NCBI GenBank assembly: GCA_023230325.1
Contig: JALNXN010000001.1
Span: 108,000-171,999 of the forward strand
Length of the DNA: 64,000 nt
From: an archaeon
Lineage (GTDB): Archaea; Iainarchaeota; Iainarchaeia; Iainarchaeales; CSSED10-239
Direction: 5' to 3'
Shown here: piece after piece, positions 35,877-45,116 of the stretch
Numbering within the stretch: position 1 is the stretch's first letter
Layout of the letters: each line of letters opens with the position of its first letter
Made by a program: the position numbers and the translations under genes
The notes under the pieces: generated by a model
Databases searched by the model: none
Told to the model about the DNA's origin: nothing
What the model saw: the letters and a program-made list of their open reading frames with translations, nothing else

Positions 35877-36085
35877 TTTAATGGACCTTTATTATTTTTT
35901 AATATTTAATTGGTTTATAAAAATAAATATAAAGGGATGCTTTTTTATGATTGAACAAATCTTGATATTTAGAAACTTAAATTCATTTTTAAAAAAAGAA
36001 AAAGTAAAAAAAGAAAATTACCTTTTTTAGATAATTCTTTGTGTTACTTAAAAAAATAATCTTTGCTTTGGGTTGTTTTTAATTT

Positions 36086-36676
36086 TTAAATTATTTTAAT
36101 TTTTTGTTCACTTCTTTTTTGCTTAATTAACATCACTAAGAATATAATAGTGATAATAAAAAATATTATACTTAAAATTATTAAAAACAATTGGGTATTA
36201 TTAACTGATGGCAAAATTAAATTAGATTGGGGAGCTACATTTTGAACTGCAACATCCATTGTCCTTGTTGTAACATCTACTGTTGCCTCAGTAACTACAT
36301 AATCCATTGATTTATAATTACTAACAGGACTGTTTGAAAAAAGATTACCTAAATATACTCCAAAAGAACCTAATGTGAAAACTAGACTAACCACAAAGGC
36401 TATTAACACTGTTATTGCTTTAGGTTCTAATAGCTTTTTACCTTTATCTGTTAATGAATAATATTTCCATTTTCTATCAGTTTCTTTTTTTAAAACTAGA
36501 TCTGCAGAGATTAAGTTATCTAAGTGTTCCTTTATTGTTGGAGAAGAAAGATTAAGTTTCTCTGAAATTTCTGAAAGAGTATGTTGCCTTTTTTTAAGTA
36601 ACTTTAGAATATCAAATCTTGTGTCTGAAGAAATTGCCTTTAAGGTCTTTCTATCAATTAATATCTTTTCTTCCAT
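36086..36676 (-). CDS. membrane-anchored ArsR-like regulator
   Basis: 196 residues: a winged helix (about 8-82) with AISSDTRFDILKLLKKRQHTLSEISEKL and a wing (ETDRKWKYYSLTDKGKKLLEP), then a membrane helix (about 87-110), an external loop (about 115-160) and a second membrane helix (about 163-184) with a basic tail. This one-protein layout would let an extracellular event change DNA binding directly; such membrane-bound ArsR-type regulators occur in archaea. It lies 209 bases downstream of the symporter gene's start on the same strand but in a separate unit. Confidence 0.8.
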   Translation of the reverse strand: MEEKILIDRKTLKAISSDTRFDILKLLKKRQHTLSEISEKLNLSSPTIKEHLDNLISADLVLKKETDRKWKYYSLTDKGKKLLEPKAITVLIAFVVSLVFTLGSFGVYLGNLFSNSPVSNYKSMDYVVTEATVDVTTRTMDVAVQNVAPQSNLILPSVNNTQLFLIILSIIFFIITIIFLVMLIKQKRSEQKIKII

Positions 36677-36733
36677 AATAATTTTAATGTCCTATATGTT
36701 TATAAACTAAAATAATATGTTAGGTTTTTACCT

Positions 36734-38089
36734 TTATGTTTCTAATCTCTCCAAAATACCTTCTGCACACACAACGCCTGAAATTGCAGCCCCAATAATA
36801 TTACCACTAACCCCTGCACCATCTCCTGCCATATAAAGGTTACTAATGTTTTTAACTTCTAAAAATTTAGTTGTTTCAACTTTATTTGATCTAAATTTTA
36901 CCTCTGGAGCATACAGAAATGTTGAATCCCCATTTAAACCAGGAAGAATCTTAGACAACATCTCAATTCCTTCAATTAAATCTTTTGTAATACGGTAAGG
37001 CATAGCCATTCCAATATCTCCAGGCACTGCAGTTTTTAGAGAAGGAGTAATATATGCTCTTTTAAGTCTATTTTCAGTTGACCTGATTCCTAATTTTAGA
37101 TCTTTATATCTTTGAATAATTGGTTTTCCTGAACCAAGTAAACTAATACCTCTTGCAATAAATTCTGCATACTTTCTTGTAGATTCTAGGGGCTTAGTTA
37201 AATTAACTTCTACAACTAATGCAAAATTGGAATTGGTACCATTATTGTCTGAATTGGAATAACCATTTACACATACAAAATCTTCATACTCTTCAATTGC
37301 AACAAAGCCTTTAGGGCATGGACAAAAAGTTCTAACAACATCATCATAAGTTGGGGTGTACATGGAATAGATTGTTTCATACATTAATTCTGAATGTTTA
37401 TTGTTAATTGATTTAGGAAATTCTACTCTAACTCCAACTTCAACTTTATCATGAACTTTAGAAATATTATATTTTTCAGTTATTTTTTCTACCCAAGAAG
37501 CATTATACCTTCCTGGTGCTAGGACTAGATGATTACAAAATATTTCTTTATTATCTTTTGTTTTTACACCTTTTATTTTGTTGTCTTTTAAGAGTATATC
37601 CTCAATTTCTATGTTAGGCAATAATTCAATATTTCTTTTCTTTAAATCATCTTGCATTCTTTTAATAACTTCTGGAAGTTTATCTGTGCCTACATGTAGT
37701 GTTTTTCTTATAAAGAGTTTAATATTATTTCTTTCTGCATTCTCAACTAGATCTTTTGCTTGTTCTAAATTTTTTGGGTAGTATTCTTTTTTAACTCCAT
37801 AATTTAAAAATATACTCTCAACATAATCTAGATAAACTTGATATTCTTGAACAGAAAATAAGTGAAACATTTTTTCATGAGACAAAACAGGTGTGAAATG
37901 TAACTTCCCGTCAGAGAAGGTGCCTGCTCCTCCAAAACCAGTCATGATTTCTGTTTTTTTTCTGTTCTCTACAAGATTACCTTTATCTACTAAAAGTATT
38001 TTTAAATTGTTTTTATTTTTTGAAAGCTCTAGTGCTGAAAAGATCCCTGCAGGTCCAGCTCCAACAATAATTACATCATAAACAGTCAT
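36734..38089 (-). CDS. FAD-dependent dehydrogenase (COG2509-like)
   Basis: 451 residues starting with YDVIIVGAGPAGIFSALELS (GxGxxG FAD-binding, residue 4). Further family features are GGAGTFSDGKLHFTP near residue 50, the C-rich FCPCPKGFV near residue 255, GIRSTENRLKRAY near residue 350, and VYMAGDGAGVSGNIIGAAISGVVCAE-type C-terminal NAD/FAD loop (LYMAGDGAGVSGNI near 420). Substrate unknown; related proteins are called uncharacterised FAD dehydrogenases. Length is typical. Confidence 0.85.
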   Translation of the reverse strand: MTVYDVIIVGAGPAGIFSALELSKNKNNLKILLVDKGNLVENRKKTEIMTGFGGAGTFSDGKLHFTPVLSHEKMFHLFSVQEYQVYLDYVESIFLNYGVKKEYYPKNLEQAKDLVENAERNNIKLFIRKTLHVGTDKLPEVIKRMQDDLKKRNIELLPNIEIEDILLKDNKIKGVKTKDNKEIFCNHLVLAPGRYNASWVEKITEKYNISKVHDKVEVGVRVEFPKSINNKHSELMYETIYSMYTPTYDDVVRTFCPCPKGFVAIEEYEDFVCVNGYSNSDNNGTNSNFALVVEVNLTKPLESTRKYAEFIARGISLLGSGKPIIQRYKDLKLGIRSTENRLKRAYITPSLKTAVPGDIGMAMPYRITKDLIEGIEMLSKILPGLNGDSTFLYAPEVKFRSNKVETTKFLEVKNISNLYMAGDGAGVSGNIIGAAISGVVCAEGILERLET

Positions 38090-38257
38090 TTTAAATTACC
38101 CCTTTTATTAATTCTTAACAAAATTATTGTATGTAAAAAGATTTAAATGACTTTCTTTAAATTTAAATTTTAGAAAGAATTTAATTTTTGTAATTTTATA
38201 AAAATAATGTTTTATAGAAATTAGATAATTGTTAATTATTTTATATCAATTATGTTA

Positions 38258-38349
38258 ATTATTTTTTAGAATTTATATCAATTATTTTTTAGAATTTATA
38301 TCAATTATTTTTTAGAATTTATATCAATTATTTTTTAGAATTTATATCA
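38258..38349. repeat. four 23-bp tandem repeats
   Basis: Four exact copies of a 23-base unit (ATTATTTTTTAGAATTTATA plus three) run from 38258 to 38349, with partial copies on each side. The array touches the stop codon of the transglutaminase-like gene (38351) at its right end. There is no spacer, so it is a minisatellite, not CRISPR. Confidence 0.95.
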
Positions 38350-38350
38350 A

Positions 38351-39532
38351 TTATTTAATAGCATCAATCTTTTCAAGAAAGAAATCGTAACTTAACCATT
38401 GACTATCATCTAAACTTATATTCTCATAAATATAGTTATTAAAATATAAATCATTCTCAGTAATTATCTCATAGATTGTATTATCAGAATTTGGATTTAC
38501 ATCAATTAATGAAAAATTAGCTACTTTCATCTTATCTTCATCTGCATTAATTATTCCTAAAAATAGTCCATTTTGTGGTTCAATTATAATACCATTTATT
38601 TCTTTAATATCATCTACATTGTTTATTTTCTTATCATTTACAAGGACTAGACAATGGCCTCCAAAATCATCAGTCTGAAGGTCATATATGGTTCCGCAGG
38701 CAACATATGGAAATTTAAAATTTTGAACATGTTTATAACCTTCAATACCTTCTGGGAAATAATATTGGCTATTTATGTAATAAGATCTTTTAGTATCAGT
38801 CTCTATAATTGATTCAATAAAGACCTCTTTATTTTTAGCTTCTGCTCTTTCAAACAAATATCTCAACTCTGCTGCATATAATAAAGCATAATCTTCACAA
38901 TCCCCTTTTCTATTTTCTAAAAAAGAATCTAGACTTTGAAGTTTATCTAACTCGTTTGTAATTAACTTATCTTCTGAATATTTTAATTTTAAGGTTTTTT
39001 CATTTTTTAAATAAATGCATGCAGTTTTTATTTTACAAAAATCCTTTTCACAAACTATACATTCATTTAAGGTATTTTCAACTTTTCTATTTTTAGATTC
39101 CTCTAAATTCGAAATTGCTGAATTATCTTTAAACCAGTCCATTGATTCCTGGATCTCTACTCTAAATTTATTAATATCGTTAATTAGGTAATCATATTCT
39201 TCTTCAAGCAAACTATAATTACTCTCTAGAGAATTAATATCATTTTGCATTTCTGTTTTTAGATTTTTTAAACTTATATAATTGGAATTTAATTTATTGT
39301 AATTATTATTTAAATCTAAAAATTCAGAATTTAATTTTAGAAATTGCTTTTTTTTTAGATCTAATTGATTTTGAGAGATTATATATTTGGTGTTTAGAGC
39401 ATTATATTTTTCTTCTTGTTCTTTACTAAGATTTTTTAATGTAATTATTTTAAATAATAGAATTATAAGTAATAGTATTATAAAAATATACACTGTGCTT
39501 ATAATTGTAAATTTTGCTTTTGATATGTTCAT
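38351..39532 (-). CDS. membrane-anchored coiled-coil protein with transglutaminase-like domain
   Basis: 393 residues: an N-terminal membrane helix (about 12-30), a long coiled coil with Lys/Asn/Leu heptads (about 35-125), then a domain near 190-330 in which RKGDCEDYALLYAAELR (catalytic Cys), GGHCLVLVND (His) and GIIIEPQNG (acidic) form the pattern of a transglutaminase/cysteine-protease core. The CEDYA-type motif is that of bacterial transglutaminase-like cysteine proteases. Four cysteines at ECIVCEKDFC precede it. It faces outward. It is divergent from the DUF333-Kazal protein gene. Confidence 0.75.
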   Translation of the reverse strand: MNISKAKFTIISTVYIFIILLLIILLFKIITLKNLSKEQEEKYNALNTKYIISQNQLDLKKKQFLKLNSEFLDLNNNYNKLNSNYISLKNLKTEMQNDINSLESNYSLLEEEYDYLINDINKFRVEIQESMDWFKDNSAISNLEESKNRKVENTLNECIVCEKDFCKIKTACIYLKNEKTLKLKYSEDKLITNELDKLQSLDSFLENRKGDCEDYALLYAAELRYLFERAEAKNKEVFIESIIETDTKRSYYINSQYYFPEGIEGYKHVQNFKFPYVACGTIYDLQTDDFGGHCLVLVNDKKINNVDDIKEINGIIIEPQNGLFLGIINADEDKMKVANFSLIDVNPNSDNTIYEIITENDLYFNNYIYENISLDDSQWLSYDFFLEKIDAIK

Positions 39533-39672
39533 AACATCTCTTGTCTTTTATAATTTATTAATATTATAAGACTATATGTATATAAATATTAGCCTTATGG
39601 AATAATAGTAAACAATATAAAATATTTGTAAATACATATGTATATAAAAATTAAAAAGGAGATTTTTAAGAT

Positions 39673-40050
39673 ATGAAATTTTTAACAAAATTAATTGTTG
39701 GTTTAATTATAATATTGATAGTTGTGCTTTTAACAATAACTTTTATGAAAACAAAAAATAATATTAATTCAGAAATTGTAAATCCAGCATCAGCTTTTTG
39801 TATAGATAATAATGGGACATTAGATTTTAGACAGCATGATAATGGGACCTTTGGAGTTTGTATGTTTGAAGATGGTTCTGAATGTGAAGAATGGATGTTT
39901 TATAGGGGGGATTGTCAAAAAGGAGAATATATTTTTAAAATGGCGATTTGTACAAAAGAATATAATCCTGTTTGTGCTGTTAATGGGGTAACATACAGTA
40001 ACCCTTGTGTTGCAGGAGAAATCCCTATTAAAAAGAAAGGAAATTGTTAA
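39673..40050 (+). CDS. membrane-anchored DUF333 plus Kazal-like protein
   Basis: 125 residues: basic start, membrane helix (about 6-26), a DUF333-type segment (NPASAFCIDNNGTLDFR and GVCMFEDGSECEEWMFYRGDC) and a C-terminal Kazal-like knot (CTKEYNPVCAVNGVTYSNPC near residue 95, ending KKGNC). Kazal domains are serine-protease inhibitors outside bacteria; in prokaryotes, short Kazal-like domains are found on surface proteins. The helix ahead of the domains places it on the outer face. Ribosome binding site GGAG is at 39659-39662. Confidence 0.8.
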   Translation: MKFLTKLIVGLIIILIVVLLTITFMKTKNNINSEIVNPASAFCIDNNGTLDFRQHDNGTFGVCMFEDGSECEEWMFYRGDCQKGEYIFKMAICTKEYNPVCAVNGVTYSNPCVAGEIPIKKKGNC

Positions 40051-40169
40051 TTTAATAAATCTGTAAAGATTAGATTATTTGTTAATTTTGGTTTCTTTAA
40101 TAAAGCTTATATACTTTTCTACACATAATTTATATATGATATTCTAATCATATTAGGAGTTGATAATTT

Positions 40170-40790
40170 ATGTCTGAAAATAAAAATATTTTACCACAAT
40201 TACCTTATTCTTATGAATCTTTAGAGCCACATATTGATAAAGAAACAATGCTTGTGCATCACACTAAACATCATCAAGGCTATTTAGATAAATTTTTAAA
40301 AGCAATTGAGGGCACTGATTTTGAGAATGTGTATGTAAATGATATTTTAAAAGACCTAAAAATTATTCCAGAAAAATTAAAAACTTCAATAGTTAATAAT
40401 GGAGGAGGCTTTTCAAACCATAATTTCTTTTGGGAAATACTTACACCTAACTCTACTAAAGAACCTGAACAGAATCTAAAAAAAGAAATTGATATTGAAT
40501 TTGGTTCATTTACAGAATTTAAGAAAGAATTTAAGGAAAAAGCATTAACCTTATTTGGGTCTGGGTGGGTATGGTTAGTGTTAGATAAAGACAAAAAATT
40601 GAAAATAATTCAAACTAAGAATCAAGATTCACCACTCTCAATTGGTTTAAAACCATTGCTTACAATTGATCTTTGGGAGCATGCATATTATCTAAATTAC
40701 CAAAATAAGAGAGCAGATTATGTTGATAATTTTTGGAATGTTGTAAATTGGAAACAAGTAGAATATTTATTTAACTTGTATATTAAATAA
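40170..40790 (+). CDS. sod: manganese-type superoxide dismutase
   Basis: 206 residues with the four metal ligands in LVHHTKHHQGY, SNHNFFWEIL and DLWEHAYYL. GGGFSNHNFFW and TKNQDSPLS follow the Mn form (Gly in place of Gln in the first motif and Gln in NQD). It converts superoxide to hydrogen peroxide in the cytoplasm. There is no signal peptide. AGGAG lies ahead of the ATG at 40170. A redox-stress defence would fit with the glutaredoxin and DsbA-like genes. Confidence 0.95.
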   Translation: MSENKNILPQLPYSYESLEPHIDKETMLVHHTKHHQGYLDKFLKAIEGTDFENVYVNDILKDLKIIPEKLKTSIVNNGGGFSNHNFFWEILTPNSTKEPEQNLKKEIDIEFGSFTEFKKEFKEKALTLFGSGWVWLVLDKDKKLKIIQTKNQDSPLSIGLKPLLTIDLWEHAYYLNYQNKRADYVDNFWNVVNWKQVEYLFNLYIK

Positions 40791-40809
40791 ATATCAATTG
40801 TTTTTTTAA

Positions 40810-43464
40810 TTATGCTTTTTTTGTTTCCTTTTTAACTTTTTTTGGAGTTTTTTTCATCTTGATCTTTTTAGGTATTGATTTTTTCAGGTTATCTTTTTTA
40901 GTTGATTTATCTTCTTTACCTTTCTTGGTTGTTGATTTTTTCTTTCTAAATTTAAATAATAATATTTGTGTTAAAAAAACTATTACTATTATATAACCAA
41001 AAAGCATTAGTTTATTTTTAGAAAATAAATTATTATTATATTCATCTAACTTATATTCTAAGCATCTACAATTTTCTTTATCTAAAGTGTATCCTACATC
41101 ACAAACCTTATTACATCTTTGTGCAATTTCTGTGTTTTCAATTAAGTTACACACACAATTTATTTCATCTAAAATTTCTGTATCTGGATCACAAGATATA
41201 TTACATTCAGGACTATTATTTACACAAATACAATTTAATTGATCTAAAGTTTGATTTTCTAAGCATACTAAATCACAATCATCTGTGTTATTGTTATTAT
41301 TAGTGGTTATGTTTGTATCTGTATTTTCATCTACAATAAGTGATGTAGGTGAAGATGTTTCATTCCCTGTAGTAGTTGTGTTACCACTATTATTAGTATT
41401 GTCTATAGTCACAGCAGCAATTTGGAATGATGAAAAAGAAGGGACTTTAGAAACATATGATTGGTAATTGTTTAGTGATCCTTCATGAGTTGTTGTTAAT
41501 TTTACATACTCTCCATTTTCTAGATGGTATAAACTTATCTTTTTAGGATCAACATTATTTATATTTATCCACATGTTTGGAATTTGGAATTTTATTTTAT
41601 AATCATTTCCATTTAAAGAAACTGACTTTTCAATATTGTAACAACCATAGCTATTTTCTAAATGATTATCACAGGTTTTTTCATCAACATAAAAGTGATT
41701 AGAAACTTTTATTATACCCTCATCATCACAAGTCATCTCTATAAACTCTTCAGGCATATCTTGATAATCTAAATCATACTCTTTATAGAAATAGTTTTCT
41801 AATGTTGCATGAGTAGGAACTTCATTAATTCCATCTTCAACTATTTTAAACATATAATCATCAAGAATATGTTCTTTTATAACATTATCCATAGATACTT
41901 TTGTAAAATATAGTAAATCTAGTTCTAGATTATCTTTATTTGTTAAAAAATAAACATTAAAGTAACCATTATTATTGTAAATTAAAAGATTATTTATGTT
42001 TAGAGGAGAACCATCCTTTTTAAAATTTAATTTTGCAGGTTTGTAGATTTCAATTTTTGAATTTTGACTTTTTGGTAAAAATAATTTCTCAAAATCTATA
42101 TTTTCTGAATTTTTAACAAGAACCTGAGAATCTTTATTCATGATATTAATATTTTCACATTCTTTAAAATTAGCATTCTTTAATTCTAGAATTGAATTGT
42201 TTTCAATGTTTATACATTCTGGGAAATAAACACCTGAGTAAACATCCATAGAATTAATAGACACATCAGAATTATCTAAAATGTTTATAAATTTAAAATC
42301 AGAACTGTTTTGTGTGATTACCTCTTCACTATCTTTTATGCTACTAAAGCTACCTTTAGAGTTAATAATTGTAACTAATGTTGATTTGTCAGTTGTTTTG
42401 TTTTCACTAAAAAGAACATCATTTATTAAAAAACCAAGTGTGTTATTTATATATATCCCATAGGTATAATAGTCTCCTGCAACTCCTGAAATGTTTAGAT
42501 TACCTAACATTATGTATTTAAGGTTATCTAGGTATAGAGCAAAACTTTGAGCATTACCTTTACTTATGTCTGTAAGATAAATAACACTAGTTGGAAACAT
42601 TTCAATTTTTGAGTTGTTAATTATTTGAAAGCCCTTAACTGTTGACATTGAGTCTATGTTTCTAATTGAAATTGTGATTTTATTATTATTATAAAATTTA
42701 GAATTATTAAGAGTAATTCCATTTACCTCTAGACCCTCTATATTCTCAACAACCATATTTGATTTAAAATCTACATTAGAATCAATAATATTTAAACCTG
42801 TAACAATTACATCTGAGTCATTACTTGTAGATTCTATATCTTTAATTGTAAAAGAAGAAGTATCAAATGTTACATCATCACAATTGTTTAGAGATATACC
42901 TGCAACTTCTTTTTTATTTGTAACTACATTTTTTACAAGTATGGTTCCTTTAAAGGTAATATTATTTGTATAAGCTAATAACATACCATAAGAACTATCA
43001 TCATCAACAACATTTCCATGTACATTTAATACACTTATGTTTTCAAAAGTAATATTCTCTGATTGAATGCTTGAAAGTCCTATAAGATTAGAAGTTTGTA
43101 ATTTTAAATTCTTTAAAAAAATATCCTTTGCATACATTATGTTTATTACAGAACTATTAGGATCAACACCTTTAATTGTAACATCATTGTTTTCACCAAT
43201 AATTGAAATACCTAGTTCACTAACTAACATTAAGTCTTCATTATAAGTACCCTGGCAGAGAATAACTATGGCATTACTTAAATTATTTTGAGATATATTT
43301 TCTAAAGCAGAACTAATTGAATTAAAATTTGGATTTTGACATTGTGTAGAAACACCACTGACTCCATCTCCAACATAGAAGGTGGGGTTGAAAGCATAAG
43401 CACTTCCTAGTATTAAAATTATTGAAAAAAATAAAATTGGAAATTGGAAAATTTTTTTATTCAT
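40810..43464 (-). CDS. beta-helix surface protein with Cys-rich repeats and C-terminal anchor
   Basis: 884 residues: signal peptide (about 1-24), an N-terminal region (about 45-480) of short repeats of the form N-x-V-x-N/D-x-x-F (right-handed parallel beta-helix, pectate-lyase-like), a second domain (about 500-680), a Thr/Asn-rich linker, three Cys-rich units each with pattern C-x3-C-x(n)-N-C-x-C (about 735-810), a membrane helix (about 817-838) and a Lys-rich cytoplasmic tail of 44 residues. This suggests a cell-surface adhesin or sugar-binding stalk. Active-site residues of lyases were not seen. Confidence 0.8.
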   Translation of the reverse strand: MNKKIFQFPILFFSIILILGSAYAFNPTFYVGDGVSGVSTQCQNPNFNSISSALENISQNNLSNAIVILCQGTYNEDLMLVSELGISIIGENNDVTIKGVDPNSSVINIMYAKDIFLKNLKLQTSNLIGLSSIQSENITFENISVLNVHGNVVDDDSSYGMLLAYTNNITFKGTILVKNVVTNKKEVAGISLNNCDDVTFDTSSFTIKDIESTSNDSDVIVTGLNIIDSNVDFKSNMVVENIEGLEVNGITLNNSKFYNNNKITISIRNIDSMSTVKGFQIINNSKIEMFPTSVIYLTDISKGNAQSFALYLDNLKYIMLGNLNISGVAGDYYTYGIYINNTLGFLINDVLFSENKTTDKSTLVTIINSKGSFSSIKDSEEVITQNSSDFKFINILDNSDVSINSMDVYSGVYFPECINIENNSILELKNANFKECENINIMNKDSQVLVKNSENIDFEKLFLPKSQNSKIEIYKPAKLNFKKDGSPLNINNLLIYNNNGYFNVYFLTNKDNLELDLLYFTKVSMDNVIKEHILDDYMFKIVEDGINEVPTHATLENYFYKEYDLDYQDMPEEFIEMTCDDEGIIKVSNHFYVDEKTCDNHLENSYGCYNIEKSVSLNGNDYKIKFQIPNMWININNVDPKKISLYHLENGEYVKLTTTHEGSLNNYQSYVSKVPSFSSFQIAAVTIDNTNNSGNTTTTGNETSSPTSLIVDENTDTNITTNNNNNTDDCDLVCLENQTLDQLNCICVNNSPECNISCDPDTEILDEINCVCNLIENTEIAQRCNKVCDVGYTLDKENCRCLEYKLDEYNNNLFSKNKLMLFGYIIVIVFLTQILLFKFRKKKSTTKKGKEDKSTKKDNLKKSIPKKIKMKKTPKKVKKETKKA

Positions 43465-43663
43465 CTTTATAAACTCCTTTTTTAAAACTCTTAAATAGTC
43501 TTATTTTTTATTAATTTATTTTTATATAAAAACAAATATAAATTTGTTTATTTACTACTTAAATATTTTATTAAAAGTTAAATACACATAAATATTTATT
43601 TATTATTATAAAGAATTAATTTATAAATATATGGTATGTAGAATATATTGAAAATGATTAGAT

Positions 43664-43843
43664 ATGGTGTTAAAGAATAGACAAATAACTGGGTTTATTG
43701 GAAGTGTTGTTGGATTTGTATTATTAATATTTGGAATTTATTATTATGTTTTTTTAATCTATGCAATACCTATATTAATTATTAGTATTATTATCTTATT
43801 TAACAAAAAAGAAGATGAAATTGAAGAAATTAAAAAAAGGTGA
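43664..43843 (+). CDS. 59-residue two-helix membrane protein
   Basis: MVLKNRQITGFIGSV then two adjacent hydrophobic helices (about 10-30, 32-50) and an acidic-basic tail ending EEIKKR. It ends at the TGA 8 bases before the YbjQ start and includes the AGGTG that serves as ribosome binding site for that gene. The neat spacing supports a small operon. Function unknown. Confidence 0.55.
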   Translation: MVLKNRQITGFIGSVVGFVLLIFGIYYYVFLIYAIPILIISIIILFNKKEDEIEEIKKR

Positions 43844-43850
43844 AGAGATT

Positions 43851-44177
43851 ATGAGAAAAGAAATTATTGTTACTACTGGAAATGAAATTCCAGGCAAGAA
43901 GATTGTAAAGATTTTAGAAGTTGTTAGAGGAAGCACAGTTAGGACACGAAATATTGGACGAGACATTGGTGCTGGTCTTAGAAACTTAGTTGGTGGAGAG
44001 GTAAAGACCTACACAGAGATGACAAAGCAATCAAGAGATGAAGCATATAATAGAATGGTAAACAGAGCAATTGAACTTAACGCAGATGCAATAATTGGGG
44101 TTAAGTTTAGTACCTCTATGGTTATGCAGGGAGCTTCTGAAATGCTTGCATATGGGACTGCTGTAAAATTAAAATAA
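43851..44177 (+). CDS. YbjQ-family (UPF0145) putative heavy-metal-binding protein
   Basis: 108 residues from the ATG at 43851: VTTGNEIPGKKIVKILEVVRG, RTRNIGRDIGAGLRNLVGGEVKTYTEM, and ALDADAIIGV-like ELNADAIIGVKFST, then YGTAV. The family forms a small pentameric ring and is thought to bind heavy metals. A longer frame from 43815 overlaps the previous gene. It is followed 23 bases later by a GNAT gene. Confidence 0.9.
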   Translation: MRKEIIVTTGNEIPGKKIVKILEVVRGSTVRTRNIGRDIGAGLRNLVGGEVKTYTEMTKQSRDEAYNRMVNRAIELNADAIIGVKFSTSMVMQGASEMLAYGTAVKLK

Positions 44178-44200
44178 ACAATTTAAAATTGATTTGTAGA

Positions 44201-44800
44201 ATGGAAGAAAAAATTGATATTTATTATAAAAAGATAAATTTTGAAAACAGAAAAGAACTTAATTTAGAATTATTAAGTCAAATGCATGAGATAGATAAAA
44301 TATTTGTTTTCCCTAAAAAAAGTTATATAGAGATATTAAAAGATTATCTTAAATCTAAAAAATATAATTTTTATTTTGTAATTAATAAAAAGAACAAGGA
44401 TTTAATTGGAGGGGCATTTGGTGAATTACGAGAGAGAAATACTTTTTTTTTAGATAAACTTTTTGTAAATCCAAATTATGAAGATAAAGGTTTTGGAACT
44501 AAACTTTTATTAAGAGTGGTTAGTGATTTGAGAGTTAATCATAAGATTGAAAGTATAATGATGATGCCAAAACCAAGAACCAAATCTATAAACAGAAGAA
44601 TAACTGGACTTAAACCTATAAAAATAAATATAGATGGGGAAATTAAAAAAATAATTAGAAAATTTAATAGTAATTTTAAATATTCTTTAGAGAAGCACCA
44701 AACAATACCTAATATAGAAATAATTAAAATTAAAAAAAATGATACAGAAAAAGCAATTGTTAAAAAAGAAAAGAAGAAAATAAAATTAAAAAGAAGATGA
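44201..44800 (+). CDS. GNAT-family N-acetyltransferase
   Basis: 199 residues from the ATG at 44201. The acetyl-CoA-binding core is visible: LIGGAFGELRER then KLFVNPNYEDKGFGTKLLLRVVSDLR (the R/Q-x-x-G-x-G/A loop degenerate as DKGFGT) around residues 70-110. The C-terminus is Lys-rich and may be disordered. Substrate unknown. The stop TGA overlaps the start of a small membrane frame. Confidence 0.75.
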   Translation: MEEKIDIYYKKINFENRKELNLELLSQMHEIDKIFVFPKKSYIEILKDYLKSKKYNFYFVINKKNKDLIGGAFGELRERNTFFLDKLFVNPNYEDKGFGTKLLLRVVSDLRVNHKIESIMMMPKPRTKSINRRITGLKPIKINIDGEIKKIIRKFNSNFKYSLEKHQTIPNIEIIKIKKNDTEKAIVKKEKKKIKLKRR

Positions 44801-44802
44801 TT

Positions 44803-45099
44803 ATGAACTATAGAAAATTAATGGTTTGGTTGTATGGGGGTAACTTTATTTTATTTACAATAGAGTTAATTTTATCTATATATTTTTGGAATAGTTTTTC
44901 AAAATGTCCAAACTTTATTATTTTATTACCCTTTTATTAATTTATATTAACTTGTTTAATTACACCCTTCTTAAGTTTTAAAAATTACAAACAAGAAAAA
45001 AATAGAGCTAACTTTTGGTTAATTATGTTAACAACAATTATTTTAATATTAACTTTAGTAATTTTTATATTTTTAAAAGTTATGGGGTTTAGAATTTAA
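44803..45099 (+). pseudogene. membrane protein copy 1 with in-frame TAA
   Basis: MNYRKLMVWLYGGNFILF leads a hydrophobic frame of 98 codons that carries one TAA (44938-44940) after PFY. Beyond it the same frame continues FILTCLITPFLSF and so on to MGFRI and a TAA. Reading through, it aligns along its length with the next ORF: NYRKL, then C-x-I-x-P, NY, N-x-W-L-I. So the stop lies inside one old gene. An upstream ATG at 44797 is in frame with this reading. Confidence 0.7.
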
Positions 45100-45116
45100 A
45101 TGGAAAGAAAATAATT

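Noticed and set aside
35686..36030. A plus-strand frame opposite the start of the symporter gene
   Set aside because: Mostly antisense to the well-supported symporter gene, and its own composition and context do not support translation.
38258..38349. CRISPR array at the 23-bp repeats
   Set aside because: Repeats are directly abutting with no spacers, no cas gene is nearby and no leader is visible.
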